DNA of 64,000 nucleotides, from NCBI GenBank assembly GCA_017483605.1, contig JAFUWG010000035.1:31476-95475 (forward strand), in the 5' to 3' direction. Made by a program: the position numbers and the translations under genes. The notes beneath the pieces were generated by a model. It did not search any database. It saw only the letters and a program-made list of their open reading frames with translations, and was not told where the DNA came from. This DNA comes from Bacteroidaceae bacterium (lineage in GTDB: Bacteria > Bacteroidota > Bacteroidia > Bacteroidales > Bacteroidaceae). This document shows, piece by piece, positions 43,542-52,346 of this stretch (positions within the stretch are counted from its first letter, which is position 1; each line of letters starts with the position of its first letter).

Positions 43542-44899
43542 TAGTTCTTCAGAATTTGCTTGATGTGAACAATATCTTTCCAACCATACAGAAGCGTCTT
43601 TGTCTGGCGTACAAACAGATGGCGATAGGGAGAAATCAATATATCGGCAATATAGCCTGCACAAACATAACTTGCAATAGCAACGGCGGCGGCAGCCATG
43701 ATGCCATAACGCGGCAAAAGCATCCAATTGAGTGCCACACATACAAGACATCCAAAGCCATCACGAAAAATAGCGTAACGTTGCAATCCCTCAATGACCA
43801 GCATACATCCTGCCGTTGTGGACAAGGCGTAAGCAGTTGCCTTGAAAGACAAAACCTGCAAAACGGGAACAGCAGCCAAATAACGGACTCCAAAAGTGTA
43901 ACGCACCAAATAAAATGCACACACAGATACCAGAATTGACAAAATCAGTGTTCCCCAGAAGGTGAGATTCATAAACCGCTGAGCCCTGTCTGCATATAGC
44001 GAGACGGACTCTTCACGCTTCCGCACCAAGATGGGAGAGATGGTCTGTGTCAGCATCATCGGCACATACATCATCACTTCGACAAGTCGAGCGGCTGTAG
44101 AGAAATAACCAACCGACTCCTTATCTATCATGTTGCCAATCATCACTTGGTCAATCCGCTGGTAAATGAAGACGGCTGCACTCGTGAGCAACAATGGGAA
44201 AGACTCTTTCAACAGGAATTTGGCATAGCCGCTGTCAAACTTCCATTCCCGCATTGAACCGACGATTTGACGATATGCCACATTATATCCACCTGCCAGC
44301 AACACAAAATCGAAAGCAGATGCCGCCACAAAGAGAATCAGAGGAGCATGATGCCACAACAAAACCAACTTGATAATAATACCCACCAGAGTTCGGGAAA
44401 TCTCAGACTTCACCACATATTCATTCTTGACTATCGACGTAAAGTAATTACGAATGACCGTGAACGTATTGGCGATGATAGACACCGCATAAATCAACAC
44501 ATACAACGTAATGGTCTTGTCCGCTTCCATCCACCATGAGGTAGCAACCGTCAGCAAAACCGTCAGCACAGCAAATGCCAGTTTCAAACCAAATGCAGTT
44601 CCCATCACGACCTGAACAGGCACTGTACTTTTTGACTCTTCACGAATCTCTATGTTGTCAAGTCCAAACAAGGCGATGATTTGGAATAGCCCCACATAAC
44701 TGATGACATAATTCATCAGACCGTATTGCTCTGGGCCTAAATATCGTGCGATGACAATTCCAACAAATAATCCACCTAAAAGTGTGACAACCTTGCCTAC
44801 CACAGACCAGAAAAGGTTGCGGACAATCTTCTCTTTGGTCTCAGACAGGTGCAAGCGGGATGATATGTAATAAAGGATTGACACACTCAAAACAAACAC
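43541..44899 (-). CDS. Wzx-like repeat-unit flippase
   Basis: The 452-residue polytopic protein begins with GTG 44899, 7 bases after the Wzz stop; no ATG lies in its first helix. It has about 12-14 membrane segments, with KIVRNLFWSVVGKVVTLLGG, GIVIARYLGPEQYGLMNYVI and SFPLLLTSAAVFIYQRIDQV. These are signatures of the MATE/PST (Wzx) family, which flips lipid-linked repeats across the inner membrane. Stop and next start overlap (TAATG). Confidence 0.92.
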   Translation of the reverse strand: MFVLSVSILYYISSRLHLSETKEKIVRNLFWSVVGKVVTLLGGLFVGIVIARYLGPEQYGLMNYVISYVGLFQIIALFGLDNIEIREESKSTVPVQVVMGTAFGLKLAFAVLTVLLTVATSWWMEADKTITLYVLIYAVSIIANTFTVIRNYFTSIVKNEYVVKSEISRTLVGIIIKLVLLWHHAPLILFVAASAFDFVLLAGGYNVAYRQIVGSMREWKFDSGYAKFLLKESFPLLLTSAAVFIYQRIDQVMIGNMIDKESVGYFSTAARLVEVMMYVPMMLTQTISPILVRKREESVSLYADRAQRFMNLTFWGTLILSILVSVCAFYLVRYTFGVRYLAAVPVLQVLSFKATAYALSTTAGCMLVIEGLQRYAIFRDGFGCLVCVALNWMLLPRYGIMAAAAVAIASYVCAGYIADILISPYRHLFVRQTKTLLYGWKDIVHIKQILKN

Positions 44900-44906
44900 T
44901 TTCGTT

Positions 44907-45971
44907 TTATACGGATTCTTCCACTATCTGCCCTCGACTTATCCAAAATGCAGTAATGATAGAACTCAAAAACAACATACCAATGACAAAAAGCATCCGC
45001 TTAGGTCCTGCTGGTTTCACTGGCACGACCACACTCTTCAATGTTGTGAATGAAGGCGTCCGTTCTTGCACTTTTGCTTTAGCGGCCTCCAGTTGCACAT
45101 TCATGGCATTGTAGGTGTTAAACTTCAACGACATTTTGTTTTCCAGTTCATCACGCTCAGAGATATTGGCCTGAAGAATCATGTTTTTGTGTGCATCACA
45201 ATAATCACTGTACTCTTTCACCGATTTTTCATAATCAGTCCACGCTTGATTCGCCAACTCTTGATAATAGTCAACATCCATACGAGCCTTGCTTGTACGG
45301 TACTCCGTAATAAAATCTTGCAAATGCTGCTTGACCGAATCGGCCAAAAGTGCCGACACCAAAGCGTCCTGGTCTTGTACCGTAATGGTGACAACATCTG
45401 TCTTTTGATCCACAGAACAAGTAATGTTGCTCTGAACACTTTCCATCAGAGCAAAATCCTCTTCTGACATCTGGAAAGAACTAATTTTTCCATCCTCACC
45501 CAAATGCCCTTTCTTTGATGTGAAGATTTTTTTCACCCACTTCACCGCATCCTTGAAAGGTTTTGTCAACCAATTCGGCTGTTGATGCTTTTTCATATAG
45601 GTGTAATAATCGGTGGTCAAATCACCTTCTGCTGTTGTAATTTTTATGTCATACAACCCCACCGTAAATTCTGGTGATTCGAACAAATCAGGATACAATA
45701 TCGGATAAATTGCATCGTTATTTGCCATTGCACCAATGTTGATGCCAAAAGAAGAGGCGATAGAAGACAATCCACCTCCCGCTTCTGCTCCACCCGTTTC
45801 TGGTGCGACCGTCACAGAAGAGATATAATATCGTGGTTGTGGAAAAATCCAGATACAGGAAAGTACAAACACTATTGCCCATACCTTATAAAATACTTTC
45901 TTCTTCTGTAAAAGCAGTTTGAACAACTTTCGTAAGTTGACTGTTTTTATTTGATTATTATTTCCTTCCAT
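44907..45971 (-). CDS. Wzz-type chain-length determinant
   Basis: The 354-residue protein has an N-terminal membrane helix (about 25-45), a Wzz domain with YYISSVTVAPETGG, the central coiled coil (about 200-300) and a second membrane helix (about 322-345) preceded by VVPVKPAGPKRMLFV (the Pro-rich motif). No BY-kinase domain is fused. It controls polymer length. It contains TVNLRKLFKLLLQKKKVFYK at the start. 66 bp lie between it and glf. Confidence 0.9.
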   Translation of the reverse strand: MEGNNNQIKTVNLRKLFKLLLQKKKVFYKVWAIVFVLSCIWIFPQPRYYISSVTVAPETGGAEAGGGLSSIASSFGINIGAMANNDAIYPILYPDLFESPEFTVGLYDIKITTAEGDLTTDYYTYMKKHQQPNWLTKPFKDAVKWVKKIFTSKKGHLGEDGKISSFQMSEEDFALMESVQSNITCSVDQKTDVVTITVQDQDALVSALLADSVKQHLQDFITEYRTSKARMDVDYYQELANQAWTDYEKSVKEYSDYCDAHKNMILQANISERDELENKMSLKFNTYNAMNVQLEAAKAKVQERTPSFTTLKSVVVPVKPAGPKRMLFVIGMLFLSSIITAFWISRGQIVEESV

Positions 45972-46037
45972 ATCGGACTTCTATTTTCATTTGTGTGAGG
46001 GAATCATCTTCTGTAACAATCATCAAAGGAACAACTT

Positions 46038-47156
46038 CTACAATTGTTCCACCACCTCGAACGCCCTTTCGATGACCTTGTGCATGTCGTAGTATTTGTA
46101 CTCGGCAAGACGGCCGCCAAAGATGACTTTGGTCTGGCTGTCGGCAAGGGCTTTGTACTGGGCATAGAGGGCTGAGTTCTTGTCGTCGTTGACGGGATAG
46201 TAGGGTTCGTCGCCTGGTTGCCACTCCTTGCTGTACTCGCGAGAGATGATGGTGTCGGGACACTCGGCAATGGCGGAGCCGAACATTTCGAAATGCTTGT
46301 GCTCGATGATGCGGGTGTAGGGCGTTTCGGCATCGGTGTAGTTCACCACAGCGTTGCCCTGATAGTTGTCCACGCCTTCGAGCAGTTCGGTCTCGAAAGA
46401 GACTGTGCGGTATTGCAGATGACCGTACTGATAGTTGAAGTAGCGGTCGATTTCGCCTGTGTAGATGATTCGCTCGGCAAGGGCATCGAGTGCTTCCTTC
46501 TGGTCGAAGTAATCTACTCCCAATCGCACCTCACAACCTTCTATCATCTTCTCAATCAGTGCGGTATAGCCGCCTTCCGGAATGCCTTGGTACTTGTCGT
46601 TGAAGTAGTTGTTGTCGAAGGTGAAACGCACGGGCAGTCGCTTGATGATGAAGGCTGGCAGTTCGGTACACTTTCTGCCCCACTGCTTCTGGGTGTAGCC
46701 CTTGATGAGTGCCTCGTAAATGTCCTTGCCAATCAGGCTGATGGCCTGTTCTTCCAGATTCTGCGGATGGTCGATGTGGTACTCCTTCTTCTGCTCCTCG
46801 ATTTTCGCCATTGCCTCGGCAGGTGTCTTCACACCCCACATCTGATAGAACGTGTTCATGTTGAAAGGCAGGTTGTAGAGTTTGCCCTTGTAGTTCGCCA
46901 CCGGCGAGTTGGTGTAGCGGTTGAACTCCACGAAACTGTTCACAAACTGCCACACCTGCTTGTTGCTCGTGTGGAAGATGTGGGCACCGTACTTATGCAC
47001 ATTGATGCCACGCACTTTCTCGGTGTAGATGTTTCCGCCGATGTGTTCACGCTTGTCAATCAGACAGATGGAATATCCTTTCTGCCTGAGCAGATAGGCT
47101 GACACGGCACCAAAAAGACCTGTGCCGACAATGAGAAAATCGTATTTGGGTTTCAT
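46038..47156 (-). CDS. glf: UDP-galactopyranose mutase
   Basis: The 372-residue flavoprotein starts DFLIVGTGLFGAVSAYLLRQ (FAD dinucleotide fold, GxGxxG variant) and has DKREHIGGNIYTE, GAHIFHTSNKQVW, NLPFNMNTFYQMWG and RPVRFT-like LPVRFTFDNNYFNDKYQGIP, with TGEIDRYFNYQYGHLQYRT. All are Glf signatures. It makes UDP-galactofuranose, so the exopolysaccharide probably contains Galf. It lies between the exporter and Wzz genes. Confidence 0.95.
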   Translation of the reverse strand: MKPKYDFLIVGTGLFGAVSAYLLRQKGYSICLIDKREHIGGNIYTEKVRGINVHKYGAHIFHTSNKQVWQFVNSFVEFNRYTNSPVANYKGKLYNLPFNMNTFYQMWGVKTPAEAMAKIEEQKKEYHIDHPQNLEEQAISLIGKDIYEALIKGYTQKQWGRKCTELPAFIIKRLPVRFTFDNNYFNDKYQGIPEGGYTALIEKMIEGCEVRLGVDYFDQKEALDALAERIIYTGEIDRYFNYQYGHLQYRTVSFETELLEGVDNYQGNAVVNYTDAETPYTRIIEHKHFEMFGSAIAECPDTIISREYSKEWQPGDEPYYPVNDDKNSALYAQYKALADSQTKVIFGGRLAEYKYYDMHKVIERAFEVVEQL

Positions 47157-47188
47157 AAAATGAAGTTTTTGCGAGTTTGGTCAAATGA

Positions 47189-49747
47189 TTATTTCAGAAT
47201 GTTGGCAATCGTCACCATCATGGTGGCAATAGAGGCTGCCGACGTTCCCATAGCGGCGTACTCTGCCGTCGTCATCTTGTTCTTCTGCTTCTTCGATGGC
47301 ACCACGATGGTACAACCCGGTTCCACCGCCTTCGTGCTTCGGTGGCTCAGCAGTTCCACCGCACCATTCGCATAGACGGCATACACACGGCTCTTGCGGG
47401 CGTTGTCGCCATATCCACCAGCACGTTTGATGTAGTAGTTGAGCGATTCGCCTTTCTTGTAGTTCATCGAAATCGGGTACATCACGTCGCCGCTGATTTT
47501 CACGATGGATGAGTATTGCGGAATGACCAGTTTGTCACCCTCGCGGAGCACGATGTCGTCCTCACCGCCAGGGTTCTTCATGGCCTTTTCGAGGTCGATA
47601 GCGACAGGGAATGTGTTGCCCACATCGAGTTTCATCGTCAGCAGCGTGTCGGCACGGTTGAAGTCGAAACTCTTGGCATCAGCCTGCATCGCCTCTTCGT
47701 AGAGGGCAATCTGAGAGGCACGAAGTGAGGCTTCCTGCTGTTGACGCTCTTCTTCCGTCATCATGCGTTCCAGACGGGCACCCTTGGCATAACCCAGCGA
47801 ACTGAGTCCACCGGCTGCCTTCACCAAGTCGCTCAGTTTGTAGTTCTTGTTGGTCATGGCGTAAGTTCCTGCAAAGTTCACAGCACCAGACACTTGCACG
47901 TTCTGCTGCTCCGAATAGGAAGGACTCTTACGGATGGCCACCTGGTCGTAAGGCTGCAAGGTAAAGCCAGGCTCACCATCGACCACAAAACCATCTTTCA
48001 GGGCGAAAGAGAAGGTTTGAGTCAGGTTTTCATTATCCTCCAGTGCGGTCGGGTCGTCAATGCGTCGATAGACATCCACCTTCACCGTCGAAGCCGCGTC
48101 CGTCAAGCCGCCTGCCTGCAAGACGAGGTCTTCCAGTGAGGTGTTGGAGGCATAGATGTATTCACCCGGGAAGTTGACCTCACCCGTGATGAACAACTTT
48201 TGTTCGCCAGTCAAGTCGAGTTTGCTCGGGATGTAGAGAACGTCATTCTTTCGGAGGGGAATGTCAGCCACGCGTCCATCCATAATTCCCTGAATGTCAA
48301 CCGCCAGCACCTCCAAGGTGAGGTCGGGCTTCTGGCGATGCATCACCGCACGAGCCGTGAACGCGTCTTCACGCAATCCCTCGGCGGCGTTAATCAGTTC
48401 CCGCACCGTGTTGATGTTGCCGTCCATCTGGTACATGCCGGTATGGAAGACCGCACCACGCACCTCCACCATGTTGGAGTAGCGTGCCACAACGCTATCG
48501 ACAAACACCGAGTCGCCATCCGTCACGTTGAATCCGTTCCAGTCGAACTCGCCCACCGTGTGGATAGAATATTCGGCTCCGTTCTTGCGAATCACGCGGA
48601 GGCTCTTCTTGTAGGCGTCGCCCGTGAAACCGCCTGTGTATTTCAGCAGCGTGGCGAGGCTCTCGTTGGTCTTCATCTCGTAGAACATCGGGCGTTTCAC
48701 CTTACCCCGCACGTCCACCAACGCTTCGTAGGGACCCACCACAATGATGTCGTTATCGTTCAGTCGCACGTCGCCTCGCGAGTTTCCGTTGATGATATAG
48801 TCGTACACGTCAATCGTGGCAATCTGTCTGCCCTGGCGATAAACCTTGATGTCACGCAACGTACCGATGTCGCTGATGCCGCCCGCTGCATAGAGTGCGT
48901 TGAAAGCGGAAGAGAGCGAACTGAGCGTGTAGGTGCCCGGCACATTCACCTCACCCAACACCTGCACCTGTATGCTGCGGGTCTCGCCCACCGCCATCTG
49001 TATCTGCGAATCGGAATAATATTTGCCCAAGCGAGAACGGAGATAGGAAGTCGCTTCCGCCACGGTCATGCCGCCGATTTTGCAGGGGCCTACCCCTTCG
49101 ATGGTCACCACGCCGTCGGGCGAAACAATCACATCGAACGTCTCCTGAGAAGCACCCCACACGTCGATAATCACCTGATCGCCAGCACCTAAGCGGTAGT
49201 TAGTCGGCGTCGCCATGTTCATGGCAGGTTCAAAAGTCAACAGTTCGTTGTTGAAGATGTTGCGACCGAACACCTCGCTCTCGTCCTTGAAGTAGTTCTG
49301 ATAGTAAATCAGCGAGTCGATGTCCATGAAGGCAATCTCGTCGTTCAACGCCTGCTCACGCTCCTCTTTCGTGCCGAAGTTACGATTCTGGCGACGCACC
49401 TGCGACTGAATCATGTACTGGTTGCGTCGCTGACTCTCCTCGCCCTGCACCTGCCTCTGCTGACGCAGGCGGGTCTTGTCCTGCTGCGCGTTCTTGCCTG
49501 TCAGGTCGATGGCTCCCATGTTTTCCTGCTCAGCCTCGTATTTTTTGCGGATACGACGCAACTGCTCGGTCGTCACGCCACGTCTAAGAAGTTGAGTGAC
49601 AATCTGTTGCTGAGTGGAACCTTTTTCCTGTTGCTGCTGCACATACTTGATGACCTGTTCGTCGGTCATCGACTGACCGAACACCGAAAGGCATACAAAA
49701 GACAAGGTGAAAGTGAAGAGAAGTTTCTTCAGAAAAGACAGCGTCAT
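47189..49747 (-). CDS. Wza-like polysaccharide export protein, multi-SLBB
   Basis: The 852-residue protein has a signal peptide (LLFTFTLSFVCLSVFGQ), a helical region with Gln-rich repeats (about 25-150) and a Poly_export domain (about 185-265: NYRLGAGDQVIIDVWGASQE). About six SLBB domains follow (QVLGEVNVPGTYTLSSL, VRGAVFHTGMYQMDG, ITGEVNFPGEYIYASN, VSGAVNFAGTYAMTN, ISGDVMYPISMNYKKG). It ends in a hydrophobic helix (YAAMGTSAASIATMMVTIAN). It is larger than E. coli Wza and typical for Bacteroidales. It forms the periplasmic/outer-membrane export channel. 18 bp after the transferase gene. Confidence 0.92.
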   Translation of the reverse strand: MTLSFLKKLLFTFTLSFVCLSVFGQSMTDEQVIKYVQQQQEKGSTQQQIVTQLLRRGVTTEQLRRIRKKYEAEQENMGAIDLTGKNAQQDKTRLRQQRQVQGEESQRRNQYMIQSQVRRQNRNFGTKEEREQALNDEIAFMDIDSLIYYQNYFKDESEVFGRNIFNNELLTFEPAMNMATPTNYRLGAGDQVIIDVWGASQETFDVIVSPDGVVTIEGVGPCKIGGMTVAEATSYLRSRLGKYYSDSQIQMAVGETRSIQVQVLGEVNVPGTYTLSSLSSAFNALYAAGGISDIGTLRDIKVYRQGRQIATIDVYDYIINGNSRGDVRLNDNDIIVVGPYEALVDVRGKVKRPMFYEMKTNESLATLLKYTGGFTGDAYKKSLRVIRKNGAEYSIHTVGEFDWNGFNVTDGDSVFVDSVVARYSNMVEVRGAVFHTGMYQMDGNINTVRELINAAEGLREDAFTARAVMHRQKPDLTLEVLAVDIQGIMDGRVADIPLRKNDVLYIPSKLDLTGEQKLFITGEVNFPGEYIYASNTSLEDLVLQAGGLTDAASTVKVDVYRRIDDPTALEDNENLTQTFSFALKDGFVVDGEPGFTLQPYDQVAIRKSPSYSEQQNVQVSGAVNFAGTYAMTNKNYKLSDLVKAAGGLSSLGYAKGARLERMMTEEERQQQEASLRASQIALYEEAMQADAKSFDFNRADTLLTMKLDVGNTFPVAIDLEKAMKNPGGEDDIVLREGDKLVIPQYSSIVKISGDVMYPISMNYKKGESLNYYIKRAGGYGDNARKSRVYAVYANGAVELLSHRSTKAVEPGCTIVVPSKKQKNKMTTAEYAAMGTSAASIATMMVTIANILK

Positions 49748-49765
49748 GTTGATAGTATTGAGGAT

Positions 49766-50377
49766 TTAGATGTTAAACAATGTTTTGGAAATAATCTTCA
49801 TGTCAAGTACCAAACTTCTGTTTTTCAGATAGTCAAGATCCATGTCGAGACGCTTCAGCATCTTCTCCATCGTGTCGGTGTAGCCATTGGTGATGGTTGC
49901 CATCGAGGTCACGCCCGGACAGGTCTGATAGAGCAACTGATAGTCTGGATTTTGTTCCATAATCTTATCGATAAAGAACTGACGCTCAGGACGGTAGCCC
50001 ACGAAGGACATGTCGCCGATGAGCACGTTCCAAATCTGTGGCAGTTCGTCCAGATGACGCTTCCGGAGCACACGTCCGAACTCCGTCAACCGAGGGTCGT
50101 CCACCTGTTCCAACTGCGGGGTTCCATCCTTCTCGGCATCGACCACCATCGTGCGGAACTTATAAATGCTGAAAGGCTTGCCACCCTTGCCGATTCTCTC
50201 TTGGCTATAGATGGCGGGCCCTGGATTGGTCAGTTTCTGCCTGATGTAAATATAGAGAAACACAGGAGACAGCACAATCAGCAGAACAACTGCTCCCACA
50301 ATGTCGCCAGCACGTTTCAACGCTCTCTCCAGTCCATTCATGCCGTCTATGTTCTTAAACTCAACTTCGATACTCAT
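49766..50377 (-). CDS. Monotopic sugar phosphotransferase (initiating PGT)
   Basis: The 203-residue protein has one N-terminal membrane hairpin (GDIVGAVVLLIVLSPVFLYI, about 24-43) and the bacterial sugar transferase core: TNPGPAIYSQERIGKGGKPF, FRTMVVDAE, RKRHLDELPQIWNVLIGDMS, GYRPERQF. It is the small PglC/WcaJ-C type that transfers a sugar 1-phosphate to undecaprenyl phosphate. The usual PRP near the end reads YRP. First gene of the minus-strand exopolysaccharide operon. Confidence 0.92.
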   Translation of the reverse strand: MSIEVEFKNIDGMNGLERALKRAGDIVGAVVLLIVLSPVFLYIYIRQKLTNPGPAIYSQERIGKGGKPFSIYKFRTMVVDAEKDGTPQLEQVDDPRLTEFGRVLRKRHLDELPQIWNVLIGDMSFVGYRPERQFFIDKIMEQNPDYQLLYQTCPGVTSMATITNGYTDTMEKMLKRLDMDLDYLKNRSLVLDMKIISKTLFNI

Positions 50378-50463
50378 TCAATATAGGCTTTTCTAACTTC
50401 GTTATCTATAGATAAGAACGAAAAGCATTTGCATTTATTATATTAAAAATTCCAAAAATCGGA

Positions 50464-50471
50464 CAAAGTTA
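50464..50471 (-). promoter_or_regulatory. -7 box of the minus-strand exopolysaccharide operon
   Basis: Minus strand 50471-50464 reads TAACTTTG, matching TAnnTTTG. No TTTG lies at the usual distance, which may mean an activator is needed. The leader would be about 80 bases. Confidence 0.5.
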
Positions 50472-50645
50472 GCAATAATTTGTGGATAAACGATGATGAT
50501 ACAAATTTTTTTCCTTAATTTCGCACTCATTAAGAGGAATAAGACCAGTTTTCATGACGAAACAGAGATAAATCACAGCAACGGTGACACGTTTCGGATG
50601 AGCAGGAATGTCCCCAATGTGCCGCAGGGGCACACCCCGAGTGGC

Positions 50646-50786
50646 TTTTGCCGCAAGTGTTCTTAAAACTAAACTTAGATTTTATAAAATTCAAGTTAGA
50701 TTTATATAAATTTAAGTTCAATTTTATAAAATTTAAGTTTGATTTTATAAAATCTAAGTTTAGTTTTAAGAAAGGTAGCGGCAAAA
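50646..50786. repeat. 141-base palindrome built on 21-22-base tandem units
   Basis: Outer arms TTTTGCCGC (50646-50654) and GCGGCAAAA (50778-50786) enclose perfect 29-base arms at 50662-50690 and 50742-50770, starting CTTAAAACTAAACTTAGA and ending in the complement. Between them the unit AAGTTNGATTTTATAAAATT recurs about four times, each unit itself near-palindromic. It lies in the 580-bp gap before the C1 peptidase gene; the ORF inside it is low complexity. Confidence 0.85.
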
Positions 50787-50915
50787 GGAGGAAACGGACA
50801 CGGAAAAAGGACGGTTGGGGAGGTGAAAGAGGATGGGTTGAGGAGGTGGAGATGGAAGGGTTGAAGAGGTGAGAATGGATGAGATGAAGAGGTGGAAATG
50901 GAAAGGTTGAGGAGT
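50787..50915 (+). other. Purine-rich degenerate repeat tract
   Basis: The plus strand is almost only G and A with regular T: units such as GGTTGAGGAGGTGGAGATGGAA and GGTTGAAGAGGTGAGAATGG recur in degenerate form. It is not coding. It may include strong Shine-Dalgarno-like sites but lies 40 or more bases before the ATG of the peptidase. No consensus promoter is seen for that gene. Confidence 0.5.
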
Positions 50916-50957
50916 CGAGAGAAAGCAGACAAATACACATTAAATATATAAAAAGAC

Positions 50958-52343
50958 ATGAAGAAAAACATTTTGACATTGACACTCCTGTGCTGCACAC
51001 TCGGTGCATCGGCACAAGGAATCACCCCGGAAATGCTGTCGAAGTTTGCACAGGAAAACAAACTCACGGGCAGCGAACGAGCCATCAAGAACGCCCTGGC
51101 GGCAGGTCCTGTGTCGGCTTTGGCTCTGAATCAGGACAATCAGGTGGAGCAAGACACCTACTTCTCCAACTCGGTGCCATCGAAGGGCATCACCGACCAG
51201 AAGTCCTCGGGCAGATGCTGGCTGTTCACCGGCATGAACGTGCTGAGGGCAAAGATGATCAAGGAGCAGCACCTCCCCACCGCCATCGAGTTCTCGCAGA
51301 ACTACCTCTTCTTCTACGACCAACTGGAGAAGGCGAACCTCTTCCTGCAAGCCGTCATCGACACCCGCAAGAAGCCGATGGACGACCAGACGGTGATGTG
51401 GCTGTTCCAGAATCCGCTCTCCGACGGCGGCACCTTCACGGGTGTGGCAGACTTGGTGTCGAAGTATGGCATTGTGCCCAAAGGTGCTATGCCCGAAACG
51501 TACACCTCGAACAACACAAGCCAGTTCACCACCTTCCTGAAACGCAAACTGCGTGAGGACGGATTGGCGCTGAGAGCCGATGCCAAGGCAACGGACAAGA
51601 CGCTGCAAGCACAGAAGGAAAAGTATCTGTCGGAGATTTACCACATGCTCACCCTGGGTCTGGGCACCCCCGTCACCGAGTTCACCTGGGCACCGAAAGA
51701 CAGCGACGGCCAGAGCGTGTATGAGCCGAAAAAATATACCCCCAAGTCCTTCTACGACGAGTTCATCGGGCTTGACCTGCAGAACGACTACCTGATGCTG
51801 ATGAACGACCCAACGCGTGAATACTGGAAGACCTACGAGATTCAGTACGACCGCCACACCTACGACGGTCACAACTGGCTGTATCTCAACGTGCCAATGG
51901 AGGACATCAAGGAGGCTGCCATCGCATCCATCAAGGACTCGACCATGATGTACTTCTCCTGCGACGTGAGCAAGTTCCTCGACCGCTCGAAGGGCTATTC
52001 CGACTTGGCAAACTATGACTACGATGCCATCTTCGGCGTTCACTTTGGCATGGACAAGGCACAGAGAATCAAGTCGTTCGACTCTGGTTCCACTCATGCC
52101 ATGACCCTCAAGGCGGTGGACCTCGACGAGAGTGGGAAGCCGCTGAAATGGGAGGTGGAAAATTCGTGGGGAGCCAACTACGGCCACCAAGGTCACATCA
52201 TCATGACAGACGAATGGTTTGACAACTACATGTTCCGTCTGGTCGTCAACAAGAAATACGCATCGGAGAAAGTGCTGAAGGCCAGCCAGCAGAAGCCAAC
52301 CCTCCTGCCATGCTGGGACCCAATGTTTGGAGCGGAGGAATAA
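50958..52343 (+). CDS. Secreted C1B aminopeptidase (bleomycin-hydrolase type)
   Basis: The 461-residue protein has a signal peptide (MKKNILTLTLLCCTLGASAQ), unlike cytoplasmic PepC. The papain-like core has the active Cys in ITDQKSSGRCWLFTGMNVLR, the His in FDSGSTHAMTLKAVD and the Asn in WEVENSWGANYGH. Length fits the bleomycin hydrolase family, which forms hexamers and removes N-terminal residues from peptides. Export to the periplasm fits peptide feeding. 3 bp separate it from pepT, so the two form a peptide-degrading operon. Confidence 0.93.
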   Translation: MKKNILTLTLLCCTLGASAQGITPEMLSKFAQENKLTGSERAIKNALAAGPVSALALNQDNQVEQDTYFSNSVPSKGITDQKSSGRCWLFTGMNVLRAKMIKEQHLPTAIEFSQNYLFFYDQLEKANLFLQAVIDTRKKPMDDQTVMWLFQNPLSDGGTFTGVADLVSKYGIVPKGAMPETYTSNNTSQFTTFLKRKLREDGLALRADAKATDKTLQAQKEKYLSEIYHMLTLGLGTPVTEFTWAPKDSDGQSVYEPKKYTPKSFYDEFIGLDLQNDYLMLMNDPTREYWKTYEIQYDRHTYDGHNWLYLNVPMEDIKEAAIASIKDSTMMYFSCDVSKFLDRSKGYSDLANYDYDAIFGVHFGMDKAQRIKSFDSGSTHAMTLKAVDLDESGKPLKWEVENSWGANYGHQGHIIMTDEWFDNYMFRLVVNKKYASEKVLKASQQKPTLLPCWDPMFGAEE

Positions 52344-52346
52344 GGC

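Noticed and set aside
42279-43751. Longer start of the Wzy-like gene at 43751
   Set aside because: The first 70 residues are Cys/Arg-rich and overlap the flippase in another frame; ATG 43541 gives a normal membrane helix and a TAATG overlap.
50646-50786. CRISPR array
   Set aside because: The units are contiguous, palindromic and AT-rich with no unique spacers, and no cas genes are near. No CRISPR array was seen elsewhere in the window.
50648-50872. Plus-strand 74-codon frame, Lys/Phe/Leu rich
   Set aside because: It is a direct translation of the 21-base AT repeat units and the purine tract, with no ribosome-binding site at a usual place.
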